Positions 1 to 9,112 are shown, counted from the first letter of the stretch. The stretch: DNA of 64,000 nt from Microbacterium keratanolyticum (GCF_016907255.1 NZ_JAFBBQ010000001.1:2108001-2172000); one strand, 5' to 3'. A program made the numbers and translations. The notes: generated by a model not told the origin, from the sequence alone.

Positions 1-128
1 AGGTCCTTGCAACGATCTCCGGCAAGATGCGGCAGAACTACATCCGCATCATCCCCGAAGACCGTGTGGTCGTGGAGCTCTCTCCATACGACCTCACCCG
101 CGGTCGTATCGTCTACCGCTACCGCTAA
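1..128 (+). CDS. infA: Translation initiation factor IF-1, 3' end
   Basis: The window opens inside this gene; about 41 C-terminal residues are visible, ending in a TAA. The residues read [17 protein letters not shown] and then [18 protein letters not shown], the highly conserved C-terminal half of the OB-fold of IF-1, which binds the 30S A site during initiation. It lies 79 nt upstream of rpmJ, the standard actinobacterial order at the start of the alpha-operon ribosomal cluster. Only the missing 5' end is uncertain. Confidence 0.96.
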   Translation, partial: VLATISGKMRQNYIRIIPEDRVVVELSPYDLTRGRIVYRYR

Positions 129-207
129 TCGGTCGAGAAGTAACGACTCTCGGCTGCGCTCTTCGCGAGCACAGCAGCGAGTACGAAGACAGCGAACAGG
201 AAACATC

Positions 208-324
208 ATGAAGGTCAACCCCAGCGTCAAGCCCATCTGCGATCACTGCAAGGTGATCCGCCGTCACGGCCGCGTCATGGTGATCTGCAAGAGCAACCCG
301 CGCCACAAGCAGCGCCAGGGCTGA
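208..324 (+). CDS. rpmJ: 50S ribosomal protein L36
   Basis: A 38-residue protein starting [19 protein letters not shown], the usual length for L36. The zinc-ribbon ligands are present: C-x2-C (CDHC) near residues 11-14, then a third Cys (VICK) and a His (PRHKQRQG). This is therefore the zinc-binding (C+) paralogue. An upstream GAACAGGAAAC stretch supplies the ribosome-binding site. It sits between infA and rpsM as in other actinobacteria. Confidence 0.96.
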   Translation: MKVNPSVKPICDHCKVIRRHGRVMVICKSNPRHKQRQG

Positions 325-480
325 TCCCCGTCGGTCACGCCGACAGGGTCTCTTCAGATCTGACTCACAACTGAATACGCATCAGGCAGAGCTAAGAATC
401 CGCACCAGCGGAGGACACCTCGAGACAGAGGCTCGGGTCCATGTTCTGCCCCACACCTCTACACATCCCAGGAGAACCGC

Positions 481-855
<375 letters not shown>

Positions 856-886
856 GTAGCGGCCAAGGGACTAGGAGAACACTTTC

Positions 887-1285
887 ATGGCTGCACCCAA
901 GGCCGCCGCGCGCAAGCCGCGCCGCAAGGAAAAGAAGAACATCGCGCTGGGCCAGGCCCACATCAAGTCGACGTTCAACAACACCATCGTTTCGATCACC
1001 GACCCGTCCGGCGCTGTCATCAGCTGGGCATCGTCGGGTGGCGTGGGCTTCAAGGGCTCGCGCAAGTCGACGCCCTACGCCGCTGGTATGGCTGCCGAGT
1101 CGGCTGCCCGCCAGGCTGCCGAGCACGGCGTCAAGAAGGTCGACGTCTTCGTGAAGGGCCCGGGTTCGGGTCGCGAGACGGCGATCCGTTCGCTGCAGGC
1201 CGCTGGCCTCGAGGTCGGTTCGATCCAGGACGTCACGCCGCAGGCACACAACGGCTGCCGTCCGCCGAAGCGTCGCCGCGTCTGA
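887..1285 (+). CDS. rpsK: 30S ribosomal protein S11
   Basis: 132 residues with a lysine/arginine-rich N terminus and the S11 core: [15 protein letters not shown], the glycine-rich [15 protein letters not shown] segment and the conserved end [13 protein letters not shown]11 forms part of the 30S platform near the Shine-Dalgarno/anti-SD duplex. It starts with ATG after a GGAGAAC site. A strong hairpin lies just downstream, and rpoA follows without an intervening rpsD. Confidence 0.97.
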   Translation: MAAPKAAARKPRRKEKKNIALGQAHIKSTFNNTIVSITDPSGAVISWASSGGVGFKGSRKSTPYAAGMAAESAARQAAEHGVKKVDVFVKGPGSGRETAIRSLQAAGLEVGSIQDVTPQAHNGCRPPKRRRV

Positions 1286-1294
1286 TTTCCGGCC

Positions 1295-1328
1295 GTTGCC
1301 GGGGGTGCTTTCGAGCATCCCCGGCAAC
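1295..1328 (+). terminator. Hairpin between rpsK and rpoA
   Basis: Two 15-nt arms (1295-1309 and 1314-1328) pair with a single G-U wobble around a TTCG tetraloop, giving a very stable RNA hairpin 10 nt after the rpsK stop. No T-run follows. It may attenuate transcription, protect the 3' end of the rpsK message, or mark a processing site between the S13/S11 and rpoA/L17 pairs. Confidence 0.55.
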
Positions 1329-1383
1329 TCTGGTTGATCTTCCGGGCCCTCGTGCCCGTACACAATTCAAAACCTCACTCACC

Positions 1384-1408
1384 GCACGTGTCATATAGCG
1401 GGCACGTG
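1384..1408 (+). promoter_or_regulatory. Paired CACGTG motif upstream of rpoA
   Basis: Two identical 7-mers GCACGTG, each containing the palindrome CACGTG, lie 18 bp apart (1384-1390 and 1402-1408) with TCATATAG between them, 17 nt before the rpoA start. The position between the hairpin and rpoA suggests a promoter or operator region. No known regulator is assigned. Confidence 0.3.
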
Positions 1409-1424
1409 ATCGAAAGGAACCATA

Positions 1425-2414
1425 GTGCTCATTGCACAGCGTCCCACTCTCACCGAGGAAAAGATCGCCGAGAACCGTAGCCGGTTCGTCATCGAGCCGC
1501 TCGAGCCCGGATTCGGGTACACGATCGGCAACGCGCTGCGTCGTAGCCTGCTGTCGTCGATCCCCGGCGCGGCAGTCACCAGCATCCGCCTCGATGGCGT
1601 TCTGCACGAGTTCAGCACCATCCCCGGTGTCAAGGAAGATGTCACTGAGATCATCCTGAACATCAAGCAGCTGGTCGTCTCCTCGGAGCGCGACGAGCCC
1701 ATCACGGCATACCTGCGCAAGACGGGTGCCGGCGAGGTGACCGCGGCCGACATCTCGGCTCCCGCGGGCGTCGAGGTGCACAACCCCGAGCTCGTCATCG
1801 CGACCCTCAACGACACCGCGAAGTTCGAGCTGGAGCTGACGATCGAGCGTGGCCGTGGCTACGTCTCGGCCGCGCAGAACCGCAACGAGTACGCCGAGGC
1901 CGGCCAGGTGCCGATCGACTCGATCTACTCGCCGGTCTTCAAGGTCAGCTACCGCGTCGAGGCGACTCGTGCCGGTGAGCGCACCGACTTCGACAAGCTG
2001 GTGCTGGATGTCGAGACCAAGTCGTCGATCCTGCCGCGCGACGCCGTCGCATCGGCTGGTCGCACCCTGACTGAACTGTTCGGCCTCGCTCGCGAGCTGA
2101 ACGTTGAGGCTGAGGGCATCGAGATCGGCCCCGCGCCGGTCGAAGCTGTTCTCTCGAACGAACTGTCGATGCCGATCGAGGACCTCGATCTGTCGGTGCG
2201 TTCGTACAACTGCCTCAAGCGTGAGGGCATCAACACGGTGTCTGAGCTCGTCGCCCTCTCGGAGACGCAGCTCATGAACATCCGCAATTTCGGACAGAAG
2301 TCGGTGGACGAGGTGCGCGACAAGCTCGTGTCGCTCGGCCTGTCGCTCAAGGATTCGGTGCCCGGTTTCGACGGCGCCCACTTCTACGGCGGCTCCGAAG
2401 ACGAGTCCTACTGA
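1425..2414 (+). CDS. rpoA: RNA polymerase alpha subunit
   Basis: 329 residues starting from GTG ([12 protein letters not shown]) after a GAAAGGAAC site. Residues about 20-230 form the dimerising NTD, with [20 protein letters not shown]. Residues about 250-315 form the C-terminal domain ([20 protein letters not shown], then [13 protein letters not shown]) that contacts UP elements and activators. The tail [14 protein letters not shown] is acidic. The 34-nt gap to rplQ indicates co-transcription. Confidence 0.98.
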   Translation: MLIAQRPTLTEEKIAENRSRFVIEPLEPGFGYTIGNALRRSLLSSIPGAAVTSIRLDGVLHEFSTIPGVKEDVTEIILNIKQLVVSSERDEPITAYLRKTGAGEVTAADISAPAGVEVHNPELVIATLNDTAKFELELTIERGRGYVSAAQNRNEYAEAGQVPIDSIYSPVFKVSYRVEATRAGERTDFDKLVLDVETKSSILPRDAVASAGRTLTELFGLARELNVEAEGIEIGPAPVEAVLSNELSMPIEDLDLSVRSYNCLKREGINTVSELVALSETQLMNIRNFGQKSVDEVRDKLVSLGLSLKDSVPGFDGAHFYGGSEDESY

Positions 2415-2448
2415 ATTACCGACCTTTCTGACCAGGAGTTAGATCACT

Positions 2449-2961
2449 ATGCCTAAGCCCACCAAGGGTCCCCGTCTCGGAGGCGGCCCCGCACACGAGC
2501 GTCTGCTTCTCGCGAACCTCGCGGCAGCCCTCTTCACCAACAAGTCGATCCGCACGACCGAGACCAAGGCCAAGCGCCTTCGTCCGCTGGCCGAGCGTCT
2601 CGTCACCTTCGGCAAGCGCGGCGACCTGCACGCGCGTCGTCGTGCCCTGTCGATCCTGCGCAACAAGGAGGCCGTCCACGTCCTCTTCGCCGAGATCGCA
2701 CCGCTGGTCGCTGAGCGTGAGGGCGGCTACACCCGCATCACGAAGGTCGGCAACCGCAAGGGTGACAACGCCCCCATGGCCGTGATCGAGCTCGTTCTCG
2801 AGCCCGTCGCGCCGAAGGCGAAGTCGGCCAAGAAGGCTGCTCCGGCTGCCAAGGCTCCCAAGGCTGAGGTCGTCGAAGAGGCTCCGGCGGAAGAGGTCGT
2901 CGAGGCGCCGGTCGAGGAGACCGCTGCTGCGGAGGCACCCGCCGAGGAGAAGGCTGAGTAA
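2449..2961 (+). CDS. rplQ: 50S ribosomal protein L17 with Ala/Glu/Lys-rich tail
   Basis: 170 residues. The first ~120 are canonical L17 ([20 protein letters not shown], then [20 protein letters not shown]). The last ~50 form a low-complexity tail of Lys/Ala then Glu/Ala/Val, a common disordered extension in actinobacterial L17. It ends the rpoA-rplQ unit at a good terminator. In related genomes truA normally follows directly; here 5.2 kb of glycan-modification genes intervene. Confidence 0.97.
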   Translation: MPKPTKGPRLGGGPAHERLLLANLAAALFTNKSIRTTETKAKRLRPLAERLVTFGKRGDLHARRRALSILRNKEAVHVLFAEIAPLVAEREGGYTRITKVGNRKGDNAPMAVIELVLEPVAPKAKSAKKAAPAAKAPKAEVVEEAPAEEVVEAPVEETAAAEAPAEEKAE

Positions 2962-2978
2962 TACTCACCACCTCGTCA

Positions 2979-3015
2979 CGAAGCCCGTCACCCCATTCCG
3001 GGGTGGCGGGCTTCG
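2979..3015 (+). terminator. Terminator after rplQ
   Basis: 16-nt arms (2979-2994 and 3000-3015) pair with one G-U wobble around a 5-nt loop, followed by TCGTTT. It begins 17 nt after the rplQ stop and closes the ribosomal/rpoA transcription unit. Confidence 0.8.
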
Positions 3016-3053
3016 TCGTTTCTCGAGTGCGGCGCGCTGAGGCGCAGTGCCGA

Positions 3054-3128
3054 GGCGCCGTGCGTTGTGGGCCGCGCACTGTAGGGCCTTGCGCTGTTGG
3101 GCCTTGCGCTGTTGGGCCGCGCGCTGTG
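3054..3128. repeat. 15-bp tandem repeat array
   Basis: Four 15-bp units with consensus GGGCCTTGCGCTGTT run head to tail at 3069-3128; the two middle copies (3084-3098, 3099-3113) are identical. A more degenerate fifth unit covers 3054-3068. The array is part of a 337-nt stretch (2962-3298) with no convincing gene, which also holds the rplQ terminator, a long inverted repeat and a 25-bp tandem repeat. Confidence 0.75.
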
Positions 3129-3141
3129 AGCCGCATTGCGG

Positions 3142-3203
3142 AGGAGATCTGCACTTCGGAGGATGGAGGGGAGCGCGATCGTCCTCCGAAGTGCGGATCT
3201 CCT
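3142..3203. repeat. 22-bp inverted repeat
   Basis: Arms 3142-3163 and 3182-3203 are reverse complements with one mismatch, separated by 18 bp. Each arm carries GGAGATCTGCACTTCGGAGG or its complement. It could form a stem that also terminates the leftward glycosyltransferase operon, or be a dispersed palindromic element of this genome. No T-run is visible. Confidence 0.75.
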
Positions 3204-3217
3204 ACGAAATGAGCGCG

Positions 3218-3307
3218 GAGCGGGACACGGTCCCGCTAGGCGAGCGCGCCACGGTCCCCGCCGGGGGAGCGCATTACGGGCACCGCCGGGGGAGCGCGCT
3301 ACGGTCG
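3218..3307. repeat. 25-bp tandem repeat reaching into a stop codon
   Basis: About four units begin GAGCG and carry ACGGTC or ACGGGC followed by CCGCCGGGG. The two clearest copies are 3242-3266 and 3267-3291, and the last partial copy starts at 3292. The stop codon of the leftward GT-C gene (3299-3301) falls within this last copy, so the array appears to have grown from the gene's 3' end. Confidence 0.65.
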
Positions 3308-4765
3308 GCAGATGCGGTAGGTGCCGCTGTCGGCGAGCGCCTCGTTCGAGCATTCACCGCCCGTGACCTGTGGGACGCCCTGCATGGCGGGAGCGTCGAA
3401 CATCCCGACATGTGCCCCGGTGAGGACGATGATCGGCACGGCGGCGCCCCAGGGTGCCGCGGCCAGCCAGGTGACCCTGTAGTCGTCCACCCATGCCGCC
3501 AGGGGGGCCGCCGCGGCACGCTGCGTGTGCAGAGTCTCCCAACCAGGATTGAGCGCGCTCACGGTGTGCGCTGCGGAGCCGATGCCGAGAACGGCGATGA
3601 GCGCCGTGGCAGTCGCGGCGCTGAGCGCGCGCAGCGGCAACGATCCCTTCCAGAGGAACTGCATGCCCCGAACTGTGAAAGCCGCGAGCAACGGCGCGAA
3701 CGAGAACACTCCCGGTGCGGGATGGCGCACCCACAGCGGCGTGTGCGCGGCCTGTGCCCACCAGCCGACGAACGCGAGGAAGCCCACGACAGCGGCGAGG
3801 CCGAGTGCGAGGTCCTCCGCAGCAGGTTTGGCACCCGTCGTTCGCCAGGTACGCCACGAGCGCGTGCAGGCGACCGCCCCGACAGCGAGTCCGAGCAGGA
3901 CAGCGGCGAGGACGAGCCACGGCGAGCTGAACCAGGAGTCCGCGAGAACGGTGACCTTCTCTGGAATCGTCGTCGGCGCGACGTTCTGACCGCTGCTGCG
4001 CACGAACGAGGCGAGTTCCCGCAGATGCGTGAGGTAGGCGGCGGGGCCGAGGATGACGAAGGCCGCGATCTCCATGAGAAGAGTCGGCAGGCCAGCAAGC
4101 ACCAGCGGAAGGATGCTGCGCGTCGCCGTTGCTCCGATGCGCTTCCAGCCGCGGCCGGGTGTGAGCGCCCAGAGCGCCACAGCGAAGGCCGGGAGCGCGA
4201 TCAGAGCGATGAGCTTCGCCTGCAGGGCGAGGCCGAACAGAAGGCCGGCGAGCCAGGCGCGACGAGGCAGAACGATGAACGCCCAGACCAGGAGCGCCGC
4301 GGCAGGGATCTCACCGAGCAGATCTGCGGGGCCCTGGATCGGCGAGTTGCTCGCGGCCGTCTGGAACGCGAGCGGCACCGCGATTGCGACCAGTGCGCCC
4401 CACCGACCTGCGATGCGACGGCCGAGGATCCAGAGGCCCGCGAGAAGCAGACCCCAGTACAGGAGTGGGATGAGGCGGGCGCCGATGACAGGGTCGATGC
4501 CGGTTGCGAGAACGAGCGCGACGGGGAGGAGGACGGACGCTCCCGTGGAAATCCGAGGGTCGAACGGTGTGAGCGTCGAGCCAGACAGCGCGCCGTCGCT
4601 CGTGTAGCCGAGGCCCCCGAGCAGATTGCGCGGCACCGTCAGGTTGAAGGCCTCGTCTTCCCAGAGGCGGAACGTGGTGAGACTCTGCCAGCACAGCACC
4701 GCGTTCGCGATGACGAGCGCGGCGAGCAGAACCCAGAAGGCCCCTCCGGACAGACGGCGCATCAC
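3299..4765 (-). CDS. GT-C-type polytopic membrane glycosyltransferase
   Basis: 488 residues with roughly ten or more hydrophobic segments. The first external loop carries LWEDEAFNLTVPRNLLGGLG, an acidic DE pair in the position typical of GT-C (PMT/ArnT/GT39-like) enzymes. These take sugars from polyprenyl-phosphate donors on the outer membrane face. Its start overlaps the stop of the upstream GT2 gene by 4 nt (ATGA), so the two are translationally coupled. With the GT2 and the nearby GtrA protein it fits the transferase role of a three-part glycan modification system. The acceptor is unknown. Confidence 0.75.
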   Translation of the reverse strand: MMRRLSGGAFWVLLAALVIANAVLCWQSLTTFRLWEDEAFNLTVPRNLLGGLGYTSDGALSGSTLTPFDPRISTGASVLLPVALVLATGIDPVIGARLIPLLYWGLLLAGLWILGRRIAGRWGALVAIAVPLAFQTAASNSPIQGPADLLGEIPAAALLVWAFIVLPRRAWLAGLLFGLALQAKLIALIALPAFAVALWALTPGRGWKRIGATATRSILPLVLAGLPTLLMEIAAFVILGPAAYLTHLRELASFVRSSGQNVAPTTIPEKVTVLADSWFSSPWLVLAAVLLGLAVGAVACTRSWRTWRTTGAKPAAEDLALGLAAVVGFLAFVGWWAQAAHTPLWVRHPAPGVFSFAPLLAAFTVRGMQFLWKGSLPLRALSAATATALIAVLGIGSAAHTVSALNPGWETLHTQRAAAAPLAAWVDDYRVTWLAAAPWGAAVPIIVLTGAHVGMFDAPAMQGVPQVTGGECSNEALADSGTYRICRP

Positions 4766-5562
4766 GGCTTGGCGGCTCCTGCCGGAGCATCCGGAATCAG
4801 GTGGATGCCACGCAGCGGCGCGGTCGGGGAGAGGGAAGTGCGCCAGACCTCACCGAGCGCCTCGACGGCGAACGTGCGCAGGCGCGCAGGAGGAAGGGCG
4901 ATCCGCGGGCCTCGACCCCACATGGTTCCGGTCGTCGACGCGCCGCGACGGGGGATGCTGCGCACACGCACATAACGCACAGTGAAACCGCTGTGCACTT
5001 CTGCGAGCGAGAAGTGCACGTGCGGCACCAGCGACTCATCGGGCACCGCCGAGACGAGAGCCTGAGCGACCTCGGGTCGGTACGCTCGCAGCGGGGTGTT
5101 CACATCGGGGACGCCGCGACCCGAGGCCAGCGCGACGAGCAGACGAACGCACCCCGTGAGCACCTTCCGGTACCAGGGGTCGGTGCGTCCGCCGCGAACG
5201 CCGTGCACGACATCCGCGTCGGAACTGGCGAGTGCGCGCAGCAGAACAGGGAAGTCGGTGCCGAGGAACTGACCGTCGCCATCGACGTGCACCAGGACGT
5301 CGGGAGAGAGGGCGAGGCCGGCCCGGTAGGCGGCGAGTGCTGTGGGGCCGTGACCACGATTGACCGCTTGGCGCTCGACCTGCACATCTGTGATGTCCGC
5401 AAGCGCTGCGGCGGTGCCGTCGGTGGACTGGTCGTCGGCCACGACGAAGGTCACCCGCTCGACAAGCGGTGTGACGCAGTCTCGGATCTCATCGATGAAC
5501 CCGGCGATGCCTTCGGCCTCGTTGAAGGCGGGCATCACGACGACAAGATGGGGAATCGACAA
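4762..5562 (-). CDS. GT2 polyprenyl-phosphate sugar transferase (DPM1-like)
   Basis: 266 residues, TTG start (MSIPHLVVVMPAFNEAEGIA). The GT-A motifs are VVMPAFNEAEG for nucleotide binding, VVADDQSTDGT and the metal-binding HVDGDGQF (DxD). There is no C-terminal membrane domain, so it resembles short cytosolic dolichyl/undecaprenyl-phosphate mannosyl- or glucosyltransferases. Probable role: charging undecaprenyl phosphate with one sugar for the coupled GT-C enzyme downstream. It is divergent from gtrA (80-nt spacer). The sugar cannot be read from sequence. Confidence 0.8.
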   Translation of the reverse strand: MSIPHLVVVMPAFNEAEGIAGFIDEIRDCVTPLVERVTFVVADDQSTDGTAAALADITDVQVERQAVNRGHGPTALAAYRAGLALSPDVLVHVDGDGQFLGTDFPVLLRALASSDADVVHGVRGGRTDPWYRKVLTGCVRLLVALASGRGVPDVNTPLRAYRPEVAQALVSAVPDESLVPHVHFSLAEVHSGFTVRYVRVRSIPRRGASTTGTMWGRGPRIALPPARLRTFAVEALGEVWRTSLSPTAPLRGIHLIPDAPAGAAKP

Positions 5563-5642
5563 ACCGGATCCTCAGGATCGAAGGCGGCGGCGCGGGGCGC
5601 CCGAACTGCGCAGATTGCACTTCCGAGTAGTCTAGAGGAGTC

Positions 5643-6128
5643 ATGAATCGCCTCACTCAGGTTCGCCGCCTCGCTGGAGTCGGCACCCGCTTTCTCATCG
5701 TCGGCGGTCTGAGCACCCTCATCGAGGTGGGCGTCTTCAACCTGCTCGTGTATGTCTTCGGCTGGGATCTCGTCGCCGCGAAGATCACCGCATCGCTTGT
5801 CGCACTCGTCAACGCGTACATCGGCAACCGAGAGTGGACGTTCCGCCACCGGGATCGTCGCAGCCGCACGTCGGAGCTGTTCTGGTTCCTGCTCACGAAT
5901 GCCGTGTGCACGGGGCTTGGTGCCGCGCTCGTCTGGGTGGGCGTGGAAGCGCTCCGGGGCATCCTCGGTCACGCGCCGGGTGCGTTCGCGGTGAATGTCG
6001 TGAACCTGTTCAGCATCGGAATCATCGTGCTGGTGCGCTTCGCGCTGTACCACTGGGTGGTCTTCCGCGTGGCGCCGAAGACAGTCGAGACAGTCCAGCC
6101 GGCCGAGACGGATCAGCCGGCGAGCTGA
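5643..6128 (+). CDS. GtrA-family membrane protein
   Basis: 161 residues with four membrane helices (about 15-35, 40-60, 80-100, 115-135). The signature region FLIVGGLSTLIEVGVFNLLV plus NAYIGNREWTFRHRDRR matches GtrA, the proposed flippase for polyprenyl-phosphate sugars. A GAGGAG site lies 4 nt before the ATG. It is divergent from the GT2/GT-C pair, and its last 16 nt overlap the convergent acyltransferase gene. Together with GT2 and GT-C it completes a Gtr-type glycan decoration module. Confidence 0.85.
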   Translation: MNRLTQVRRLAGVGTRFLIVGGLSTLIEVGVFNLLVYVFGWDLVAAKITASLVALVNAYIGNREWTFRHRDRRSRTSELFWFLLTNAVCTGLGAALVWVGVEALRGILGHAPGAFAVNVVNLFSIGIIVLVRFALYHWVVFRVAPKTVETVQPAETDQPAS

Positions 6129-8035
6129 CGCAGTGCGTCGCGGGCCTCTTCGAGCAGGGAGGCTGCGGCCTTCTCTCGCTTGCGAGCTTCCTGCCGCTCG
6201 ACCGTGACGTCGCGGATCGCCTGGTCGACGGCATCCGCGAAGAGCTCACCGCCCGCGTCGCCCGGATGCACGAGATCCTCCGCGAGGAGGTCGGGCCGCG
6301 GGGCGATCGCTGCCGACCAGTCGGCGACGACGACTCCGACGTGTGCGGCGGCGAACGCGGCGAGCTGTTCGTTCACGCCAGGGATCCAGTCGCGGGGAGC
6401 ATAGGCGTTCACCAGGATCAGGTCACGCCGGGGGCTGATGCTGGCAGCGATCTGGTCGAGCGCCTCGTCGTCGATGGCCCCGTTGGTCCCGAGGCCCACG
6501 ACGACGGTCTCACGGAGATCGCCGCCAGAGGCGAGGGCGCTGACGATCTCGGTTCCCGTCCACATCGAGCGCGAGACCTCGGCGTCGACCGCGATGCCGG
6601 GGAAGCGTGCCAGCAGCGCGGGCGCGGAGGCGAGCATGACGGAGTCGCCGATCGCGATCATGTCGGAGCCATCCGACGAGGGCGCGGGCGTCGGTGACGG
6701 CGCACCGGGCAGGCCTCCGGTCAGGCTCTCTGTCGGAGCCGGGGAAGGCGTCGCCGTTGCCTGCTCGAGCGCCCTCTGGCCCGCACGGATTGTCGCTGCC
6801 GCGGATGATTCGGCAGGAGCAGTCGTGATCGACACGACCGTTCCGGCGATCGAGAGAATGATCACGCTGGAGATCGTGAGCGCGGCGAACCGTCGCGCAG
6901 GGCGTCCGCCGAAGGCGCGGACGAGACTGCGGATCGAGGCGCGCAGCCCGCGACGACGGATGGGCATCTCGATGAACCGATAGGACAGGGCTGCCAGCAC
7001 GAGCGTGAGCACGAGCGTCACGGCGGCAGCCGTCGGCGGAACGCGAAGATCGACGCTGCCGCCGCTCGTGGCTGCGACGACGAGTACGAGAACAGGCCAA
7101 TGCCAGAGGTAGATGCCGTACGACCGATCGCCGATCCACCGCAGCGGGGCGATGTCGAGGCGTATGCCGAAGCGGGCCTGCGGCCAGACCGAGGCCACGA
7201 CGACCCCGATGGTGCCGAGACTGGCCAGAAGGAGCGAGCCTGGGAACGTAGCGGCATCCGGTGTCTCGGGCAGCAGTGCGGATGTCGCGATGGCCGCGAG
7301 CCCGGCGACGCCCAGAACGGCCGCGCTGCGTCGCGCGGCAGGGCGAAGCATCCACTCGTGCTCGATGCGCCCCAGTCCTGTGATGGCGAGTGCAATGCCG
7401 AGCAGGATGCCGAACGCATGCGAGTCGGTGCCGTAGTACCCGCGCGTGACGTCACCCGCCGCGGCGAGCTGTGCCATCCACCATGCGGAACCGGCGGCCG
7501 CGACGAGGGCGAGTGCAATACGGGCCCCGCTGCGTCGAACCATCAGGAGGAGCGGCAGCAGGAGGGGCCAGAGCACATAGAACTGCTCTTCGACCGCCAG
7601 CGACCACAGATTGCGGAAGAGCTCCGGGCTGGTCGCAGCGAAGTAGTCGGCACCGGACGTCAGCGAGACCCAGTTGTAGCTGAACGTCGCTGCGCCGAGC
7701 ACCTGTCTGCCCAGGTCGACCAACACGTCGCCGCCGATGAACCATGCGGCCGTCGCGCAGGTCGTCACGACGAGCCCGAGGGCGGGGAGGAGCCGCCGGG
7801 CGCGGCGGGTCCAGAAGTCGACGAGGGATGCGCGCGAACCCAGGCGGCCTGCGGGGGAGGACTGGAGCAGCAGAGACGTGATGAGGAAGCCGCTGACGAC
7901 GAAGAAGACATCGACGCCGACGAATCCGCTGCGCAGCGGCGAGCCGGGGAACAGGTGATAGATGACGACCAGAGCCACCGCGATCGCCCGGAGCCCATCG
8001 AGCCCGGGGTAGCGTGCGGGGCGCAGTGATGGCAT
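6113..8035 (-). CDS. OafA-type acyltransferase with C-terminal SGNH domain
   Basis: 640 residues from the ATG at 8035 (MPSLRPARYPGLDGLRAIAV). An in-frame extension to 8197 exists but lacks family sequence and would overlap truA. The first ~380 residues form an acyltransferase-3 membrane domain with R/H motif DGLRAIAVALVVIYHL and GFVGVDVFFVVSGFLIT. After one more helix and an Ala/Pro/Thr linker comes an SGNH esterase-like domain with IGDSVMLA, GLGTNGA and DLVHPGDAG. Such fusions O-acetylate exported glycans or peptidoglycan. Confidence 0.85.
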   Translation of the reverse strand: MPSLRPARYPGLDGLRAIAVALVVIYHLFPGSPLRSGFVGVDVFFVVSGFLITSLLLQSSPAGRLGSRASLVDFWTRRARRLLPALGLVVTTCATAAWFIGGDVLVDLGRQVLGAATFSYNWVSLTSGADYFAATSPELFRNLWSLAVEEQFYVLWPLLLPLLLMVRRSGARIALALVAAAGSAWWMAQLAAAGDVTRGYYGTDSHAFGILLGIALAITGLGRIEHEWMLRPAARRSAAVLGVAGLAAIATSALLPETPDAATFPGSLLLASLGTIGVVVASVWPQARFGIRLDIAPLRWIGDRSYGIYLWHWPVLVLVVAATSGGSVDLRVPPTAAAVTLVLTLVLAALSYRFIEMPIRRRGLRASIRSLVRAFGGRPARRFAALTISSVIILSIAGTVVSITTAPAESSAAATIRAGQRALEQATATPSPAPTESLTGGLPGAPSPTPAPSSDGSDMIAIGDSVMLASAPALLARFPGIAVDAEVSRSMWTGTEIVSALASGGDLRETVVVGLGTNGAIDDEALDQIAASISPRRDLILVNAYAPRDWIPGVNEQLAAFAAAHVGVVVADWSAAIAPRPDLLAEDLVHPGDAGGELFADAVDQAIRDVTVERQEARKREKAAASLLEEARDALRQLAG

Positions 8036-8166
8036 GGTTTCGAATGGTTCTCGACGAAGGCGTGCAGCGGCGCGGGGGAGTGCGCAAGGATGCTCCAGTG
8101 TACGTCGCGACTCTGAGAGCGATGAGGTGGTGTCTGCGCGCAACATCCGGGATGTGCGTCGCGCGA

Positions 8167-8172
8167 TACCCT
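8167..8172 (+). promoter_or_regulatory. -10 hexamer of leaderless type before truA
   Basis: TACCCT ends 5 nt before the truA GTG, with no purine-rich ribosome-binding site. The transcript probably starts at or next to the start codon. Confidence 0.45.
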
Positions 8173-8177
8173 GAATC

Positions 8178-9026
8178 GTGCGCATCCGGCTCGACATCTC
8201 CTATGACGGCACCCACTTCCGGGGGTGGGCGCGCCAGCCGCAGTTGCGAACGGTCCAGGGCACGATCGAAGCCGCTCTCGCGCGGATCGTCGGATCGGAT
8301 GTGCAACTCGTCGTCGCCGGTCGCACGGATGCCGGCGTGCACGCGAGCGGCCAGGTCGCGCACGTCGATCTGGATGATGCGCAGTGGGAGCGTGTGAAGG
8401 CGCGACGCGGCGTCCCGCAGGACAGCGCGGCGGCGGCTCTCGCCGGCCGCCTGCGCGGAGTGCTCGGCGCGTACTCGGATGTGGCTGTGCGGGCGTCGTC
8501 GGAGGCCCCGGCGGGTTTCGACGCCCGCTTCTCAGCCGTCTGGCGTCGCTATGAATATCGGCTCGCCGATGATGTGGCGGGCTACGATCCCCTCGCGCGG
8601 CACAACACGACGTCGGTCAAGGGCGCGTTGGATGTCGAAGCGATGGATGCCGCGGCGCAGAGCCTCATCGGACTGCACGACTTCGCCGCGTACTGCAAAG
8701 CGCGCGAGGAGGCGACCACGATCCGCACTCTCCTCGATTACCGCTGGCGCCGCGACGAGCGCGGTGTGCTCGTCGCCCACGTGAAGGCAGATGCCTTCTG
8801 CCACAGCATGGTGCGCGCTCTCGTCGGCGCATGCGCCGCGGTGGGCGAGGGACGCCTGAAGGTTGCGGATGTCGCAGTCCTGCGCGACCGACTTGAGCGG
8901 ACGAGCGAGTTCAAGGTGCTCGCCGCCCGCGGGCTCACCCTGAGCGAGGTGGGATATCCGGATGCGTCGCTGCTCGCCCAGCGTGCCGAGCAGACCCGCG
9001 CACGCCGCGATCTGGGCGCAGACTGA
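8178..9026 (+). CDS. truA: tRNA pseudouridine(38-40) synthase TruA
   Basis: 282 residues, GTG start (MRIRLDISYDGTHFRGWARQ). The catalytic Asp lies in VVAGRTDAGVHASGQVAHVD. Other TruA marks are RYEYRLAD and AFCHSMVRALVGACAAVGEG. It isomerises U38-U40 in tRNA anticodon stems. Length is normal. A TACCCT hexamer 5 nt upstream supports a leaderless start. It marks the right edge of the first insertion: in related genomes truA is usually the gene after rplQ and before rplM. Confidence 0.95.
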   Translation: MRIRLDISYDGTHFRGWARQPQLRTVQGTIEAALARIVGSDVQLVVAGRTDAGVHASGQVAHVDLDDAQWERVKARRGVPQDSAAAALAGRLRGVLGAYSDVAVRASSEAPAGFDARFSAVWRRYEYRLADDVAGYDPLARHNTTSVKGALDVEAMDAAAQSLIGLHDFAAYCKAREEATTIRTLLDYRWRRDERGVLVAHVKADAFCHSMVRALVGACAAVGEGRLKVADVAVLRDRLERTSEFKVLAARGLTLSEVGYPDASLLAQRAEQTRARRDLGAD

Positions 9027-9112
9027 CCATCACCGTCGGTGCGAAAGCACAGCGACACGAAAAGTCGCAACCCCCTTCTCCGGGGTGTCAACCGGAGTAG
9101 CGTGGGTGGCAA

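Noticed and set aside
3054..3128. CRISPR array
   Set aside because: Units of 15 bp run directly head to tail with no spacers and no cas genes are near.
3047..4975. 642-residue plus-strand ORF
   Set aside because: Antisense shadow of the GT-C gene; Arg/Glu-rich composition without any domain, and it begins in the tandem repeat array.
8036..8197. N-terminal extension of the acyltransferase
   Set aside because: Arg/Ser/Thr-rich extra 54 residues overlap the truA start and promoter; the family begins at MPSLRPARYPGLDG.
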